Source: a bacterium (lineage in GTDB: Bacteria > Patescibacteriota > Dojkabacteria > JAKAPS01 > JAJZLI01). Taken from it: 36,100 bases of DNA. The notes under the pieces were generated by a model. The model did no database searches. It saw only the letters and a program-made list of their open reading frames with translations, and had not been told where the DNA came from. Shown in pieces: positions 15,331 through 24,025 of this stretch (positions within the stretch are counted from its first letter, which is position 1; every line of letters starts with the position of its first letter). Location of the stretch: positions 1 through 36,100 of the forward strand of contig JAJYWX010000025.1 of NCBI GenBank assembly GCA_021791275.1, written 5' to 3'. The position numbers and the translations under genes are program-made.

Positions 15331-17259
15331 ATGTCAAAAATATTAGGTATAGATTTAGGAACAACTAATTCTGCAATGGCTTTCATGGAAGGAGGGGAGC
15401 CTACCGTAATAACAAATTCGGAAGGTGCAAGAACAACCCCATCAGTGGTTGCTATATTGCAGGATAAGTCTAGAGCAGTTGGGGTTTCTGCTAAAAACCA
15501 AATGGTTTTAAACCCAAAACAGACGTTTTATTCTATCAAAAGGTTAATTGGTAGATCTTGGGAAGATGAGGAAGTCCAAAGAGATATAAAAGTTTTCCCT
15601 TTTGAGCTAAGGAAATCATCTTCTGGAGGTGTTGAGATTAAGGTTGGTGATGAGTGGTTAGCACCAGAAGCTATATCAGCTATGGTACTTTCAAAGCTTA
15701 AAGCTGATGCTGAAAGTTTTCTAGGAGAAAAGATAAAAGAGGCAGTAATTACTGTGCCTGCTTATTTCGATGACTCTCAAAGGCAAGCAACCAAGAATGC
15801 AGGGAAGATTGCAGGTTTAGATGTAAAACGAATTATAAATGAACCTACTGCAGCTGCACTTGCATATGGTTTTGATAAAAAAGGAGATAAGACTATTGTG
15901 GTATATGATCTTGGGGGTGGAACATTTGATGTTTCAGTCCTTGAGCTTGGAGATGGAATATTCGAAGTAATTTCAACTAATGGGGATACTCATTTAGGTG
16001 GAGATGACTTTGATAGAAGGTTAATAGATTATATAGCAGATGATTTTAAAAAGAGTAATGGAATAGATTTAAGGGATGATACTGCAGCACTTCAAAGATT
16101 AAAAGAAGCTGCAGAGAAAGCAAAGATAGAACTTTCATCTACAAATCAGACACAGATAAATATCCCATTCATAACTGCAGACTCTTCTGGCCCAAAGCAT
16201 TTGAATATGACTATAACAAGATCTCAATTAGAAAATCTTGTTAAAGATTTAGTTGAAAAGACTATGGAGCCAGTTAAGAAAGCATTGGATGATGCTAAAA
16301 AGAAGGTTTCAGATATAGATGAAGTGATATTAGTTGGTGGTATGACTAGGATGCCTGCTATTACTGATGCAGTTAAAGATTTCTTTGGAAAAGATCCAAA
16401 TAAGAGTGTTAATCCAGATGAAGTTGTAGCTATAGGAGCTGCAGTTCAAGGGGGAGTTTTAGCTGGAGATGTAAGAGATGTAACACTTTTAGATGTTACT
16501 CCTCTGTCTTTAGGGTTAGAGACGTTAGGTGGAGTATCTACCAGAATTATAGATAGAAATTCAACTATCCCTATTCAAAAGAAACAGGTATTTACAACCG
16601 CTGCAGATAATCAAACTTCTGTAGAAATACACATATTACAAGGAGAAAGAGAGTTCGCAAAAGATAACAAGACTCTAGGTAGGTTTATCTTAGATGGAAT
16701 TGCTCCTGCAAAAAGAGGTATTCCTCAGATAGAAGTGACATTTGATATTGATGCAAATGGTATTTTGAAGGTATCTGCAAAGGATAATGCTACTGGAAAG
16801 GAACAACATATAACAATTACTGCCAATACATCTTTATCAGATAGTGAAGTAGAAAAGCTCATAAAAGATGCTGAAGAACATCAAGCTGAAGATAAAGAAA
16901 GAAAAGAATTAGTAGAGTTAAAAAATTCTGCAGAGACAGTAGCATTTAGTGCTGAAACTTTCTTAACAGAAAATAAAGATAAAATACCAGAAGATAAAAA
17001 GACTCAATTAGAGGATAAAATAAAAGACTTGAAAGACATTGTTGCAAAAGATGATGTAACTAAAGATCAAATTCAAACATCCTTAAATGAGCTTGAATCT
17101 TTGATGCAAGATATAGGTACTACAATGAATGCATCTGCATCTTCGTCTGAACCTGAAAGTAACCCTTCAGACTCAAGCGAATCAGGGGATTCTGACTCAG
17201 ATAAAGGTAAAGATGAGACAGATGAATCTGAGGTTAAAGAAGGTGAAGTTGTAAACTAA
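15331..17259 (+). CDS. dnaK: Hsp70 chaperone DnaK
   Basis: The ATP-driven Hsp70 chaperone, 642 residues. The nucleotide-binding domain shows [13 protein letters not shown] (6-18), [19 protein letters not shown] and [15 protein letters not shown]. The interdomain linker [13 protein letters not shown] precedes the substrate-binding domain ([17 protein letters not shown]) and the helical lid. The tail is Ser/Asp/Glu-rich with a run of Ser-Asp repeats and ends EVKEGEVVN, close to the usual acidic ending. It is the last gene of hrcA-grpE-dnaK; dnaJ is not next to it. A hairpin follows at 17268-17305. Confidence 0.98.
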   Translation: MSKILGIDLGTTNSAMAFMEGGEPTVITNSEGARTTPSVVAILQDKSRAVGVSAKNQMVLNPKQTFYSIKRLIGRSWEDEEVQRDIKVFPFELRKSSSGGVEIKVGDEWLAPEAISAMVLSKLKADAESFLGEKIKEAVITVPAYFDDSQRQATKNAGKIAGLDVKRIINEPTAAALAYGFDKKGDKTIVVYDLGGGTFDVSVLELGDGIFEVISTNGDTHLGGDDFDRRLIDYIADDFKKSNGIDLRDDTAALQRLKEAAEKAKIELSSTNQTQINIPFITADSSGPKHLNMTITRSQLENLVKDLVEKTMEPVKKALDDAKKKVSDIDEVILVGGMTRMPAITDAVKDFFGKDPNKSVNPDEVVAIGAAVQGGVLAGDVRDVTLLDVTPLSLGLETLGGVSTRIIDRNSTIPIQKKQVFTTAADNQTSVEIHILQGEREFAKDNKTLGRFILDGIAPAKRGIPQIEVTFDIDANGILKVSAKDNATGKEQHITITANTSLSDSEVEKLIKDAEEHQAEDKERKELVELKNSAETVAFSAETFLTENKDKIPEDKKTQLEDKIKDLKDIVAKDDVTKDQIQTSLNELESLMQDIGTTMNASASSSEPESNPSDSSESGDSDSDKGKDETDESEVKEGEVVN

Positions 17260-17267
17260 TGTTTCTC

Positions 17268-17305
17268 TGGAGCAATATCTCAAAAATTTTTGGGTTATTG
17301 CTCCA
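17268..17305 (+). terminator. Hairpin after dnaK, possible terminator
   Basis: A perfect 10-bp stem TGGAGCAATA (17268-17277) / TATTGCTCCA (17296-17305) starts 9 nt after the dnaK stop. The 18-nt loop contains the palindrome CAAAAATTTTTG. No T-run follows, so it is not a canonical intrinsic terminator; it could instead protect the dnaK mRNA 3' end or lie in the leader of the next gene. Confidence 0.5.
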
Positions 17306-17332
17306 ATCATATTTGATTTCATAATATTTTAT

Positions 17333-17585
17333 ATGCATACACATGTTATTCACTTGATCCCTCCTGGTTTTTGGGGATACAATTCTCCATTTATGTGGAT
17401 ATTTGGGAGTATTTGCAGTTTTTTTGGATTGCAATTGTAATATATTTATTTTTTTTAGGAGACATCATTGGCGTCACCATAGATTGAAAAAATCATCTTC
17501 TGAAGAATTGTTAAAAGAGAGATTTGTAAAGGGAGAAATAGCTGAGGAGGAGTATAAGAGGATGAAAAAAGTGATTTCGGAGTAA
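17333..17585 (+). pseudogene. SHOCT-domain small membrane protein split by two frameshifts at T runs
   Basis: Three consecutive frames together make one typical short SHOCT membrane protein of about 80 residues. From ATG 17333: HTHVIHLIPPGFWGYNSPF and MWIFGSICSFF. After a -1 shift at a 7-T run (17419-17425) the frame gives WIAIVIYLFF, a transmembrane helix. After another -1 shift at an 8-T run (17449-17456) it gives RRHHWRHHR, then SSEELLKERFVKGEIAEEEY, a clear SHOCT motif ending at 17585. Each frame alone is truncated. A TTG-started ORF at 17403 covers only the last frame. One extra T in each run would restore the gene. The cause may be decay, slippage during transcription, or sequence error. 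SHOCT proteins are often small envelope-associated proteins of unknown function. Confidence 0.75.
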
Positions 17586-17590
17586 TACCT

Positions 17591-17797
17591 TTATTTAAAA
17601 GTTTTCTTTAAAAATCCATTCAATTTTCTTTCTTTTACTTTAGAGAACTTTTTGAAATTTGTTTTTCCTGTAACGAATCTTACTGACAAATCATCTGTTT
17701 GATCTGATATTATTTGCAAATCCTTTATTAATTTCATTTGTTCTTCTTCGGGAAGAATGTCATCTAATTTTAAGTTGTTTATATAACGAAAGTTCAT
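17591..17797 (-). CDS. Hypothetical small protein (68 aa)
   Basis: Unrecognised. The protein is charged and probably helical, with an acidic middle (DILPEEEQMKLIKDLQ) and a Lys-rich C-terminus (KVKERKLNGFLKKTFK), and no membrane segment. It converges on the SHOCT gene with a 5-nt gap. The coding call is supported by a promoter-like pair upstream, TTGATA (17831-17826), 16 nt, TAAAAT (17809-17804), ending 6 nt before the ATG, which is the leaderless geometry seen at several genes here. Confidence 0.6.
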   Translation of the reverse strand: MNFRYINNLKLDDILPEEEQMKLIKDLQIISDQTDDLSVRFVTGKTNFKKFSKVKERKLNGFLKKTFK

Positions 17798-17895
17798 TTA
17801 TTTATTTTAACATCAAATTAACAATTATCAATACTTTATATTTTTTATATTAAAAATACATTATAAAAATAACACTTAATTCAAAAATTTTTTTA

Positions 17896-17924
17896 TTGAA
17901 ATATGATTTTCTTTGATGTACTAT
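17896..17924 (+). promoter_or_regulatory. Promoter of the cyclase-gnd-tal-rpiB-rpe operon
   Basis: TTGAAA (17896-17901), a 17-nt spacer and TACTAT (17919-17924) precede the ATG at 17933 by 8 nt. The predicted start of transcription is within two bases of the start codon. Confidence 0.55.
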
Positions 17925-17932
17925 GAGTTCAT

Positions 17933-18559
17933 ATGAAGATATATGATATTACACACACTCTTAACTCCAGCATGCCTATTTACCCAGGGAATCCAACATT
18001 TTCAATTAAAAAGACAAGCACAATAGAAGATAACGGGTCGAATGTTTCTGAGATCACAATGGGCTCGCATACTGGAACACATATAGATGCTCCATTCCAT
18101 TTTTTAAATGATGGAAAAACCATAGATGAATTGGGCATAGAAAGATTTTTAGGAAAGTGCCAAGTTTTAGATTTTACAAAATCTTCAGATTGTGTAACAG
18201 ATAAGGATTTAAAAGAAAAGGAAATCAATACAGAGATTTTACTCTTAAAAACTAAAAATTCTTTAGTAGGATTTGATAAATTTCACGAGGATTTCATATA
18301 TTTATCAGAAGATGGAGCAAGGTATATAAAAAACTTAGGAGTAAAATTTGTTGGAGTAGATGGACTGTCTGTTAAGAAATTCCATGAGAAGGATTTTGTA
18401 CATAAATTCTTTTTATCTTCAGGGATTCTTATTGCAGAAGGAATTGATTTAGAAGAAGTTTCAGAAGGAGAATATTTTTTTGTAGGTCTTCCTCTGAAAA
18501 TAGCGGGTGCAGATGCATCCCCTGCAAGAATTATTTTAGTAGAGGATAAAGAAAAATAA
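17933..18559 (+). CDS. Cyclase / kynurenine formamidase-like metal hydrolase
   Basis: A 208-residue member of the cyclase family (KynB-type), metal-dependent hydrolases acting on amides or cyclic esters. The signature HTGTHIDAPFHF (46-57) supplies metal ligands, the N-terminal DITHTLNSSMPIYPGNP is typical, and the C-terminal GADASPARIILVE matches the family's '.APARvvl'. The substrate cannot be told. Its TAA overlaps the ATG of the 6-phosphogluconate dehydrogenase gene by one base, so it is cotranscribed with sugar-phosphate genes. A role in kynurenine breakdown is unlikely in such a context. Confidence 0.88.
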   Translation: MKIYDITHTLNSSMPIYPGNPTFSIKKTSTIEDNGSNVSEITMGSHTGTHIDAPFHFLNDGKTIDELGIERFLGKCQVLDFTKSSDCVTDKDLKEKEINTEILLLKTKNSLVGFDKFHEDFIYLSEDGARYIKNLGVKFVGVDGLSVKKFHEKDFVHKFFLSSGILIAEGIDLEEVSEGEYFFVGLPLKIAGADASPARIILVEDKEK

Positions 18560-19488
18560 TGGATAGCAATAAAAAACAAATAGGTATAATAGGATTGGGG
18601 AAAATGGGGCTTAATATTGGATTAAACTTAAAGGATAAGGGGATAGATGTTTTTGGTTATACCGATACAAAAGAAGGGTTTGATTTTGCAAAGAGTCAAG
18701 GGTTTAGTGTTTTTGAAACACTAGATTCTATGTTATCAAATTTTGATGGGGTAAAGGTTATATGGCTTATGGTTCCATCTTTTGCTGTAGATGATGTTTT
18801 ATTTGGTGAGAAAGAAGGTTTATATAATAAACTTGAGAGTGGAGATATAGTTATAGACGGAGGAAACTCTTTTTACAAACAAAGTGTTGAAAGATACAAT
18901 AAATTGAAAGAAAAGGGAATAAACTTTCTTGATTGTGGTACATCTGGAGGGGTAAAAGGTGCAAGAGAAGGAGCTTGTCTTATGGTTGGGGGAGACAAGG
19001 ATGTTTATCAAAAAATCGAATGGGTCTTTTCTTCAGTTGCACAGCCAGATGGATTTGGATACATAGGAGAAGCTGGAGCAGGACATTATGTAAAAATGAT
19101 ACACAACGCTATAGAATACGCCATGTTAGAGGCTATTGGGGAGGGCGTTAGTCTTGTGAAAAATGGGAAATACCCTGGAGTTGACTTAGAAGCACTGCTG
19201 GGGGTCTGGAACCACGGAAGCATTATAGAGTCGTATCTAACTAAGATTTTGCAAAAACAACTTCAAAATTACCCAAATTTGGAAGAAATTGAGGCTATTG
19301 TAGATGACAATGGGGAAGGCGCTTGGACAATATTTGAAGCTATTGAACAGAAAGTTCCGCTTAGTGCGGTTTCCTTGGCTTTATTTGAAAGATATTCCTC
19401 AAAAGGTGGAGATGATTTCTCAAATAAGTTAATATCTCTTATGAGGAATGGTTTCGGTGGCCATGAGATGAAGCTTAAAAAAGTTTAA
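18559..19488 (+). CDS. gnd: 6-phosphogluconate dehydrogenase, short form
   Basis: Decarboxylates 6-phosphogluconate to ribulose 5-phosphate, making NAD(P)H. At 309 residues it belongs to the short 6PGDH class (~300 aa, YqeC-like) rather than the ~470-residue form. Motifs: dinucleotide loop GIIGLGKMG (9-17), VIDGGNSFYK, DCGTSGGVKGAREGACLMVGG for substrate binding, and HYVKMIHNAIEYAMLEAIGEG with the catalytic Lys and the adjacent HN pair. It is translationally coupled to the cyclase gene upstream; the transaldolase-like gene follows after 16 nt. Confidence 0.94.
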   Translation: MDSNKKQIGIIGLGKMGLNIGLNLKDKGIDVFGYTDTKEGFDFAKSQGFSVFETLDSMLSNFDGVKVIWLMVPSFAVDDVLFGEKEGLYNKLESGDIVIDGGNSFYKQSVERYNKLKEKGINFLDCGTSGGVKGAREGACLMVGGDKDVYQKIEWVFSSVAQPDGFGYIGEAGAGHYVKMIHNAIEYAMLEAIGEGVSLVKNGKYPGVDLEALLGVWNHGSIIESYLTKILQKQLQNYPNLEEIEAIVDDNGEGAWTIFEAIEQKVPLSAVSLALFERYSSKGGDDFSNKLISLMRNGFGGHEMKLKKV

Positions 19489-19504
19489 TTTAGTTTTTTT
19501 AATT

Positions 19505-20170
19505 ATGAAATTATTTATAGATAGCGCAAAAATAGAAGAAATACAAAAATTAGAGGATCTTGGAGTTATAGATGGAATAACAACAAATCCAACACTTGCA
19601 TCTGTTACAGGAAAAAAGTTTAAAGATCTTGTTAGTGAAATTTTTGAGACTTTGTCCAAAGATAGAATAATAAATTTAGAAGTTATAGCAACTGATTATG
19701 ATAATATTTTGAAACAGGCAAGGGCTTTAGCTGCTCTAGATAGTAGGGTCGTAGTCAAGATTCCTTGTATTCCCGACGGGCTGAAAGCTTGTAAAAAACT
19801 TTCAGAGGAGGGGATTAGGGTTAATATAACATTAGTATTCTCCCCAATGCAGGCTCTTTTATGTGCAAAGATGGGGGCGTTTTATGTATCTCCTTTTGTG
19901 GGAAGGTTAGATGATATATCTATGGATGGTATGGATGTAATATCTGAGATCGTAAAAATTTATAAAAATTATGAATATAAGACACAGATACTTTTTGCAT
20001 CAGTAAGATCAGTAGAACACATAAGGTTGGCTGCTCTTGCTGGAGTTGATATTGTTACATCCCCATATAATTTTATAATGGAAATGTACAATCATCCACT
20101 TACTGATAAAGGCCTTGCACAATTCTTAGAGGATTGGAAAAACGCAGGAGAAGAATTTATTGCAGTATAA
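19505..20170 (+). CDS. Transaldolase / fructose-6-phosphate aldolase family (TalC/FSA type)
   Basis: A 221-residue small class I aldolase of the transaldolase 3B/FSA subfamily. Seen: FIDSAKIEEI (4-13), GITTNPTLAS, VVVKIPC with the Schiff-base Lys, VNITLVFSPMQALLCAKMGA and YVSPFVGRLDD. The family either transfers dihydroxyacetone units between sugar phosphates or cleaves fructose 6-phosphate; the two cannot be separated by eye. With gnd, rpiB and rpe in the same operon, transaldolase in the non-oxidative pentose phosphate pathway is more likely. The TAA lies 4 nt before the true rpiB ATG. Confidence 0.93.
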   Translation: MKLFIDSAKIEEIQKLEDLGVIDGITTNPTLASVTGKKFKDLVSEIFETLSKDRIINLEVIATDYDNILKQARALAALDSRVVVKIPCIPDGLKACKKLSEEGIRVNITLVFSPMQALLCAKMGAFYVSPFVGRLDDISMDGMDVISEIVKIYKNYEYKTQILFASVRSVEHIRLAALAGVDIVTSPYNFIMEMYNHPLTDKGLAQFLEDWKNAGEEFIAV

Positions 20171-20174
20171 ATAT

Positions 20175-20609
20175 ATGATATATATAGCTTCAGATCACAG
20201 AGGTTTCGATTTAAAAAAAGAAATAGTTGGATATTTGAAATCTTTAAATTTAGATGTAGAAGATTTAGGACCATTTGAATATAACGGGGATGATGATTAC
20301 CCTCTATATGCCATAGATGTTGCTAAAAAAGTTTTAACAGATGAGAATAACTGGGGCATTCTCATTTGTGATACTGGAATAGGAATGGATATAGCTGTAA
20401 ATAAATTCAAAGGCATAAGGGGTGCCTTATGTACAGATAAATTTTTTGCTTATAGGGCTAAACTTCATAATAATGCAAATGTTTTAATTCTTTCTGCAGA
20501 ATATGATAAAAGTGATTATAAAGAGATTGTAAAAACCTTTATAGACACTGATTTTTCATCAGAAGAAAGGCACGAAAGAAGATTAAAGGAAATAGACGAA
20601 ATATCATGA
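20175..20609 (+). CDS. rpiB: Ribose-5-phosphate isomerase B
   Basis: Interconverts ribose 5-phosphate and ribulose 5-phosphate. I place the start at ATG 20175, which gives MIYIASDHRGFDLKKEI, the usual RpiB N-terminus; a TTG at 20160 in frame would overlap the previous gene and has no support. The 144-residue protein keeps ILICDTGIGMDIAVNKFKGI, equivalent to CGTGIGMSIAANK..GI with the catalytic Cys (the following Gly is Asp here), GALC and the phosphate-binding RHERRL near the end. The stop overlaps rpe by 4 nt (ATGA). Confidence 0.93.
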   Translation: MIYIASDHRGFDLKKEIVGYLKSLNLDVEDLGPFEYNGDDDYPLYAIDVAKKVLTDENNWGILICDTGIGMDIAVNKFKGIRGALCTDKFFAYRAKLHNNANVLILSAEYDKSDYKEIVKTFIDTDFSSEERHERRLKEIDEIS

Positions 20610-21205
20610 TAATACCTTCAATTCTAGAGGATAATTTAGAGTCTTTTCAAAAAAGAATAGAGCAGGTAAAAGGGTTTGTTAAAAAGGTGCATATCGATGT
20701 ATTGGATAATACTCTTTCTCCGTTTCAAACTGTTTTAGTTAAAGATATTGCAAATCTTAAAATAGATATAGATTCTGAATTACACCTTATGGTTCAGTCT
20801 CCATCTGGGTATATAGAGGATATAAAAAAAATAAATCCATCTAGAGTAATAATTCACAAAGAAATTGAAAACTTTGAAGAGGAGTCAGAGTTATTTTCAG
20901 ATTTTGAAGTTTATGTTGGAGTCGATCTTCACTCCTCCCTTCCTGATAGTCTAGATAATAAATTTTCAGGAATACTCTTAATGTCAGTAGAGATAGGGAA
21001 ATCTGGGCAAGAATTCGACCCTTTGGTTTTTGGGAAAATAAAAAAAGCTGTAGAATTTAGCCCAAATATAGAAGTAGATGGGGGTATAAATGAGCACAAT
21101 ATAGGGGTGTGTAAATCTTTTGGTGCAAATGATTTTGCAATACATACAGCCATATATGGAAAAGAAAATATAGGGGAGGCTATAAAAAATTTAGATCAAA
21201 TATGA
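20606..21205 (+). CDS. rpe: Ribulose-phosphate 3-epimerase family protein
   Basis: A 199-residue (beta/alpha)8 barrel that interconverts ribulose and xylulose 5-phosphate. Conserved points are IIPSIL (2-7), the metal ligands in HIDVLD (29-34), ELHLMVQSP (58-66), LLMSVEIGKSGQEFDP (in place of MTVNPGFGGQ..I) and the metal and phosphate residues in EVDGGINEHNI. It is about 20 residues shorter than usual and more diverged than the other pathway genes, particularly in the phosphate loop, so substrate change is possible. It is the last gene of the operon and converges on the helical-repeat gene with a 22-nt gap and no evident terminator. Confidence 0.85.
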   Translation: MIIPSILEDNLESFQKRIEQVKGFVKKVHIDVLDNTLSPFQTVLVKDIANLKIDIDSELHLMVQSPSGYIEDIKKINPSRVIIHKEIENFEEESELFSDFEVYVGVDLHSSLPDSLDNKFSGILLMSVEIGKSGQEFDPLVFGKIKKAVEFSPNIEVDGGINEHNIGVCKSFGANDFAIHTAIYGKENIGEAIKNLDQI

Positions 21206-21227
21206 GATATTTTCTGACTTATATATT

Positions 21228-22502
21228 TTAACTTCGTAGTCCTAGTAATGCTTTTGCTACAATCTCAAGTGCTTTATTTCTCTCTTCTCCAGGGGACATT
21301 TCTTCAGCAATTATCACTGCAGCCGCTATATCACCTAACTTAGCTAATGTTTCTACTTGAAATAGAGAGAGTCCATCGTATCTACGTTTAGAGAGATTTC
21401 TCTTGTATTGTTCTAGGTTAACAGATATTCCCATTCCTTCTCTTATCTTTTCTATTAAAACTTTGTATTGACGTTCAGGGATACCCCCAACCTTATTAAT
21501 AGCATTAGCTAATTTTAATAATGTAGATATTGAAAATGTTTCAACGGGTTTTGGGTTTTCAACCCTTTCCTTTTTTCTTAATATTCCGAATGTTCTATTA
21601 GAAGGGGGCTGGGGCCTGTCTGCTGAAGTATCTGAAGTTCTACTATCTCCGCGCAGCATCTTTAATGCTTCAAGTAATGTTTTTTGAGCCAAATAAGGAT
21701 CCCTCTTTGAAAGAACAATTGCCATTTCAGATAAACCTTCAATTTTGAAATCATTCATTGACTCCCCTAAAATCTGAGTTTCTAAAACAACACTTTTGGC
21801 TTGGGCATATTGGCCCTTTTTAGTTAAATGTCTCACGGCCTCTAGTAGAAGTACTTTTTCTGAGTCAGGGATTAGTGATACTTGGATTGCCTCACCAACT
21901 TTACCCTGATTAATTAATCTTCTTACAACCTCTTTTAATCCATCATTTCGATAACCAGGGTCTAAAACATTATTTAATATAAATGTTGCTTTTTCAGTTT
22001 CATTTGCATCTAATTCAAAAAAACATGTAGATATATGTTTTAGTAAAAGGTCTCTCCATTCAGCAGAACCCACTCTATTAGTAATAGGTAATATTGCTAG
22101 TGATAATCTTAAGGCTTTTTCATATTCTCCTCGAGAGATGAATAGTTCTATTGTTTGTAAAGTATTTGAATACAACTCTCCTGATAATCCTTGGGAGATT
22201 GGCTCCTTTGGATTTTCAGCATGAGCAGATTTATTTGCCTGCAAAGAGCTATATAACCTTGTTAAATGGTATTCTTCCCATGGACTTAGTTCACCTAATT
22301 GACCAGCTAATTCAATAGATCTTTCAATTTGGGAATAATCTGCTTCGGTCGGTGTAGTACTAGATACATCTGATTCTGTGTTATCTCCAAGAAATTTATT
22401 GATTGTTGCAATTAACTCTTCTACAGGCTTTACTGCTGGAGGTATTGGTGCTAATTCTAGCACTTGGCCTGTGTAAATTGTTCTTTCGATTTCATTACTC
22501 AT
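21228..22502 (-). CDS. TPR-like helical-repeat protein, atypical composition
   Basis: A 424-residue soluble protein made of repeated amphipathic helix pairs, for example RGEYEKALRLSLAILPI, QGKVGEAIQVSLI and KKGQYAQAKSVVLETQI, with a Ser/Thr/Pro/Asp-rich break around 295-320. This resembles TPR or alpha-solenoid scaffolds; no catalytic motif is seen. The start is ATG 22502 (SNEIERTIYTGQV): an upstream in-frame TTG at 22538 is the promoter -35 itself. Two sampled 60-base lines are 38% and 40% G+C against 27% for a line of adjacent zwf, and Lys/Ile/Asn are less frequent, suggesting acquisition or special expression. It sits between rpe and zwf. Confidence 0.8.
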   Translation of the reverse strand: MSNEIERTIYTGQVLELAPIPPAVKPVEELIATINKFLGDNTESDVSSTTPTEADYSQIERSIELAGQLGELSPWEEYHLTRLYSSLQANKSAHAENPKEPISQGLSGELYSNTLQTIELFISRGEYEKALRLSLAILPITNRVGSAEWRDLLLKHISTCFFELDANETEKATFILNNVLDPGYRNDGLKEVVRRLINQGKVGEAIQVSLIPDSEKVLLLEAVRHLTKKGQYAQAKSVVLETQILGESMNDFKIEGLSEMAIVLSKRDPYLAQKTLLEALKMLRGDSRTSDTSADRPQPPSNRTFGILRKKERVENPKPVETFSISTLLKLANAINKVGGIPERQYKVLIEKIREGMGISVNLEQYKRNLSKRRYDGLSLFQVETLAKLGDIAAAVIIAEEMSPGEERNKALEIVAKALLGLRS

Positions 22503-22508
22503 GATACA

Positions 22509-22538
22509 ATTATACACAATCCCATAGTTTATTGTCAA
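22509..22538 (-). promoter_or_regulatory. Consensus promoter, leaderless, for the helical-repeat gene
   Basis: The minus strand has perfect TTGACA (22538-22533), an 18-nt spacer and perfect TATAAT (22514-22509) with an upstream TG. The -10 ends 6 nt before ATG 22502, so transcription is expected to begin at the A of the start codon. This is the strongest promoter match in the window. Confidence 0.8.
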
Positions 22539-22627
22539 GGGGTGAGTGATTTTTCATTAGATATCGGGGGAAATATTCATAAAATGCTTGGGAAGATTAA
22601 CTTTCTCTGATTTGCAGGTTTTCTTTC

Positions 22628-24025
22628 TCAAACCCAATAAAGAGTATCTTTTTTAAGAAGTGCTATTGTTTCTTTTGGCCCTTTTGAAGATTTGGGATAG
22701 ATTATTGGGGTTTTATCTTTTATTTCTTTTTGTATGCTATCAACTAAGACCCATGCATTTTCAATTTCATCAGAACGAGTGAAGTTTATCTGTTCTCCTT
22801 GTATGCAATCTATGAGTAATTTTTCATATTCAGACTTTAGTTCTCCAAAAAAATTTGAATATTTATACTTCATATCAATATCAGTAACCTCATAATTTGA
22901 AAATGTAGGAACCTTTCCAAGTAGTTTTAACTCTATTCCAAGATCAGGATATATTAGAAATTTTAAAACATTGTTATTGCTATTACCCTTAAATAATTTA
23001 TCCTTATTTTTCTTCATCACAACAGATATCTCAGTCCTTCTTTCATTTAGATATTTTCCTGTTTCAATAAATATTGGGACTTTATCCCATCTTTCATTTG
23101 CTATTTCCAACTTTACCGCAACATATGTCTCCCTTTTAGAATCTGGAGACACTTTATCTTCGGATGTATAACCTTCGTATTGTCCCTTTATGCAATCTTT
23201 AAATACAAGAGACTTTAAAAGAGTATTCTTTTCTTCTCTTATATAGTTTTCCTCAAACTCTTTTGGCTTGTCCATTGTAAGTATCGAAAGCATTTGTAAT
23301 GCATGATTTTGAAATACATCCACTAGTGCTCCTGTAGAATCGTAGAACTCTCCTCTCCCTTCTATTCCCATATCCTCCAAAATCCTTATTTGGATATTAT
23401 CTACATATTTGCAGTCCCATATATTTTCAAAAGTGTTATTTGCAAATCTAAATGAAAATATATTCTGTACAGGCTCTTTTCCAAGGTAGTGGTCGATCCT
23501 ATATATTTGATTTTCTTGAAAACCAGAGAGTATTATTTTATTAAGCTTTTTTGAACTTTCTAAATCTTCACCAAAAGGTTTTTCTAAAATTACTCTTGAA
23601 AAAGTAGAGTGGGTATCACATGTTTTATTAAGTCCAACTGATTCTAGATTTGAAATAACGTCTGGGTAAATTAACGGAGGTATTGCAAGATAAAATATTC
23701 TCGAAGCGCAAGCTGCATCAAGCTTATCTTTTAGTTTTTTAAGCTCATCTATGTTTGTGAAATCACAAGGGAAGTACTCAATTATTTTATAAAAATCATC
23801 TCTTTGTGTAGATTGAGCAATTGTATCATCAAATCTTTTGACAAACTCTTCAGAACTTTGGGGAGATCTTCCTAAAGCTAAAATTTTTATTTTCTCTTTG
23901 AATTTAAAGTCTTTGTAGAGGTTAAAAAGTGATGGAAAAAGTTTTTTGTGTGCTAAATCTCCAGTTGCTCCGAATATTATAAAATCAATTGTAGATTGTG
24001 TCTCTTTTTTGCAATCCTTATTCAT
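22628..24025 (-). CDS. zwf: Glucose-6-phosphate 1-dehydrogenase
   Basis: First oxidative step of the pentose phosphate pathway: glucose 6-phosphate to 6-phosphogluconolactone with NAD(P)+. The 465-residue protein has the dinucleotide motif FGATGDLAHKKLFPSL (18-33), EKPFGEDL (148-155) and the active-site RIDHYLGKEPVQN (176-188), with the C-terminal domain EISVVMKKNKDKLF. Its ATG overlaps the end of pgi by 8 nt. The next step, 6-phosphogluconolactonase, has no gene in the window. Confidence 0.95.
   Translation of the reverse strand: MNKDCKKETQSTIDFIIFGATGDLAHKKLFPSLFNLYKDFKFKEKIKILALGRSPQSSEEFVKRFDDTIAQSTQRDDFYKIIEYFPCDFTNIDELKKLKDKLDAACASRIFYLAIPPLIYPDVISNLESVGLNKTCDTHSTFSRVILEKPFGEDLESSKKLNKIILSGFQENQIYRIDHYLGKEPVQNIFSFRFANNTFENIWDCKYVDNIQIRILEDMGIEGRGEFYDSTGALVDVFQNHALQMLSILTMDKPKEFEENYIREEKNTLLKSLVFKDCIKGQYEGYTSEDKVSPDSKRETYVAVKLEIANERWDKVPIFIETGKYLNERRTEISVVMKKNKDKLFKGNSNNNVLKFLIYPDLGIELKLLGKVPTFSNYEVTDIDMKYKYSNFFGELKSEYEKLLIDCIQGEQINFTRSDEIENAWVLVDSIQKEIKDKTPIIYPKSSKGPKETIALLKKDTLYWV

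Noticed and set aside
20160-20174. TTG start for rpiB
   Set aside because: It would overlap the preceding gene and add residues before MIYIASDHRG, which is where the family begins.
22503-22538. Twelve-residue extension of the helical-repeat protein from TTG 22538
   Set aside because: That TTG is part of a perfect -35 TTGACA; the stretch holds the promoter, and the coding start is ATG 22502.
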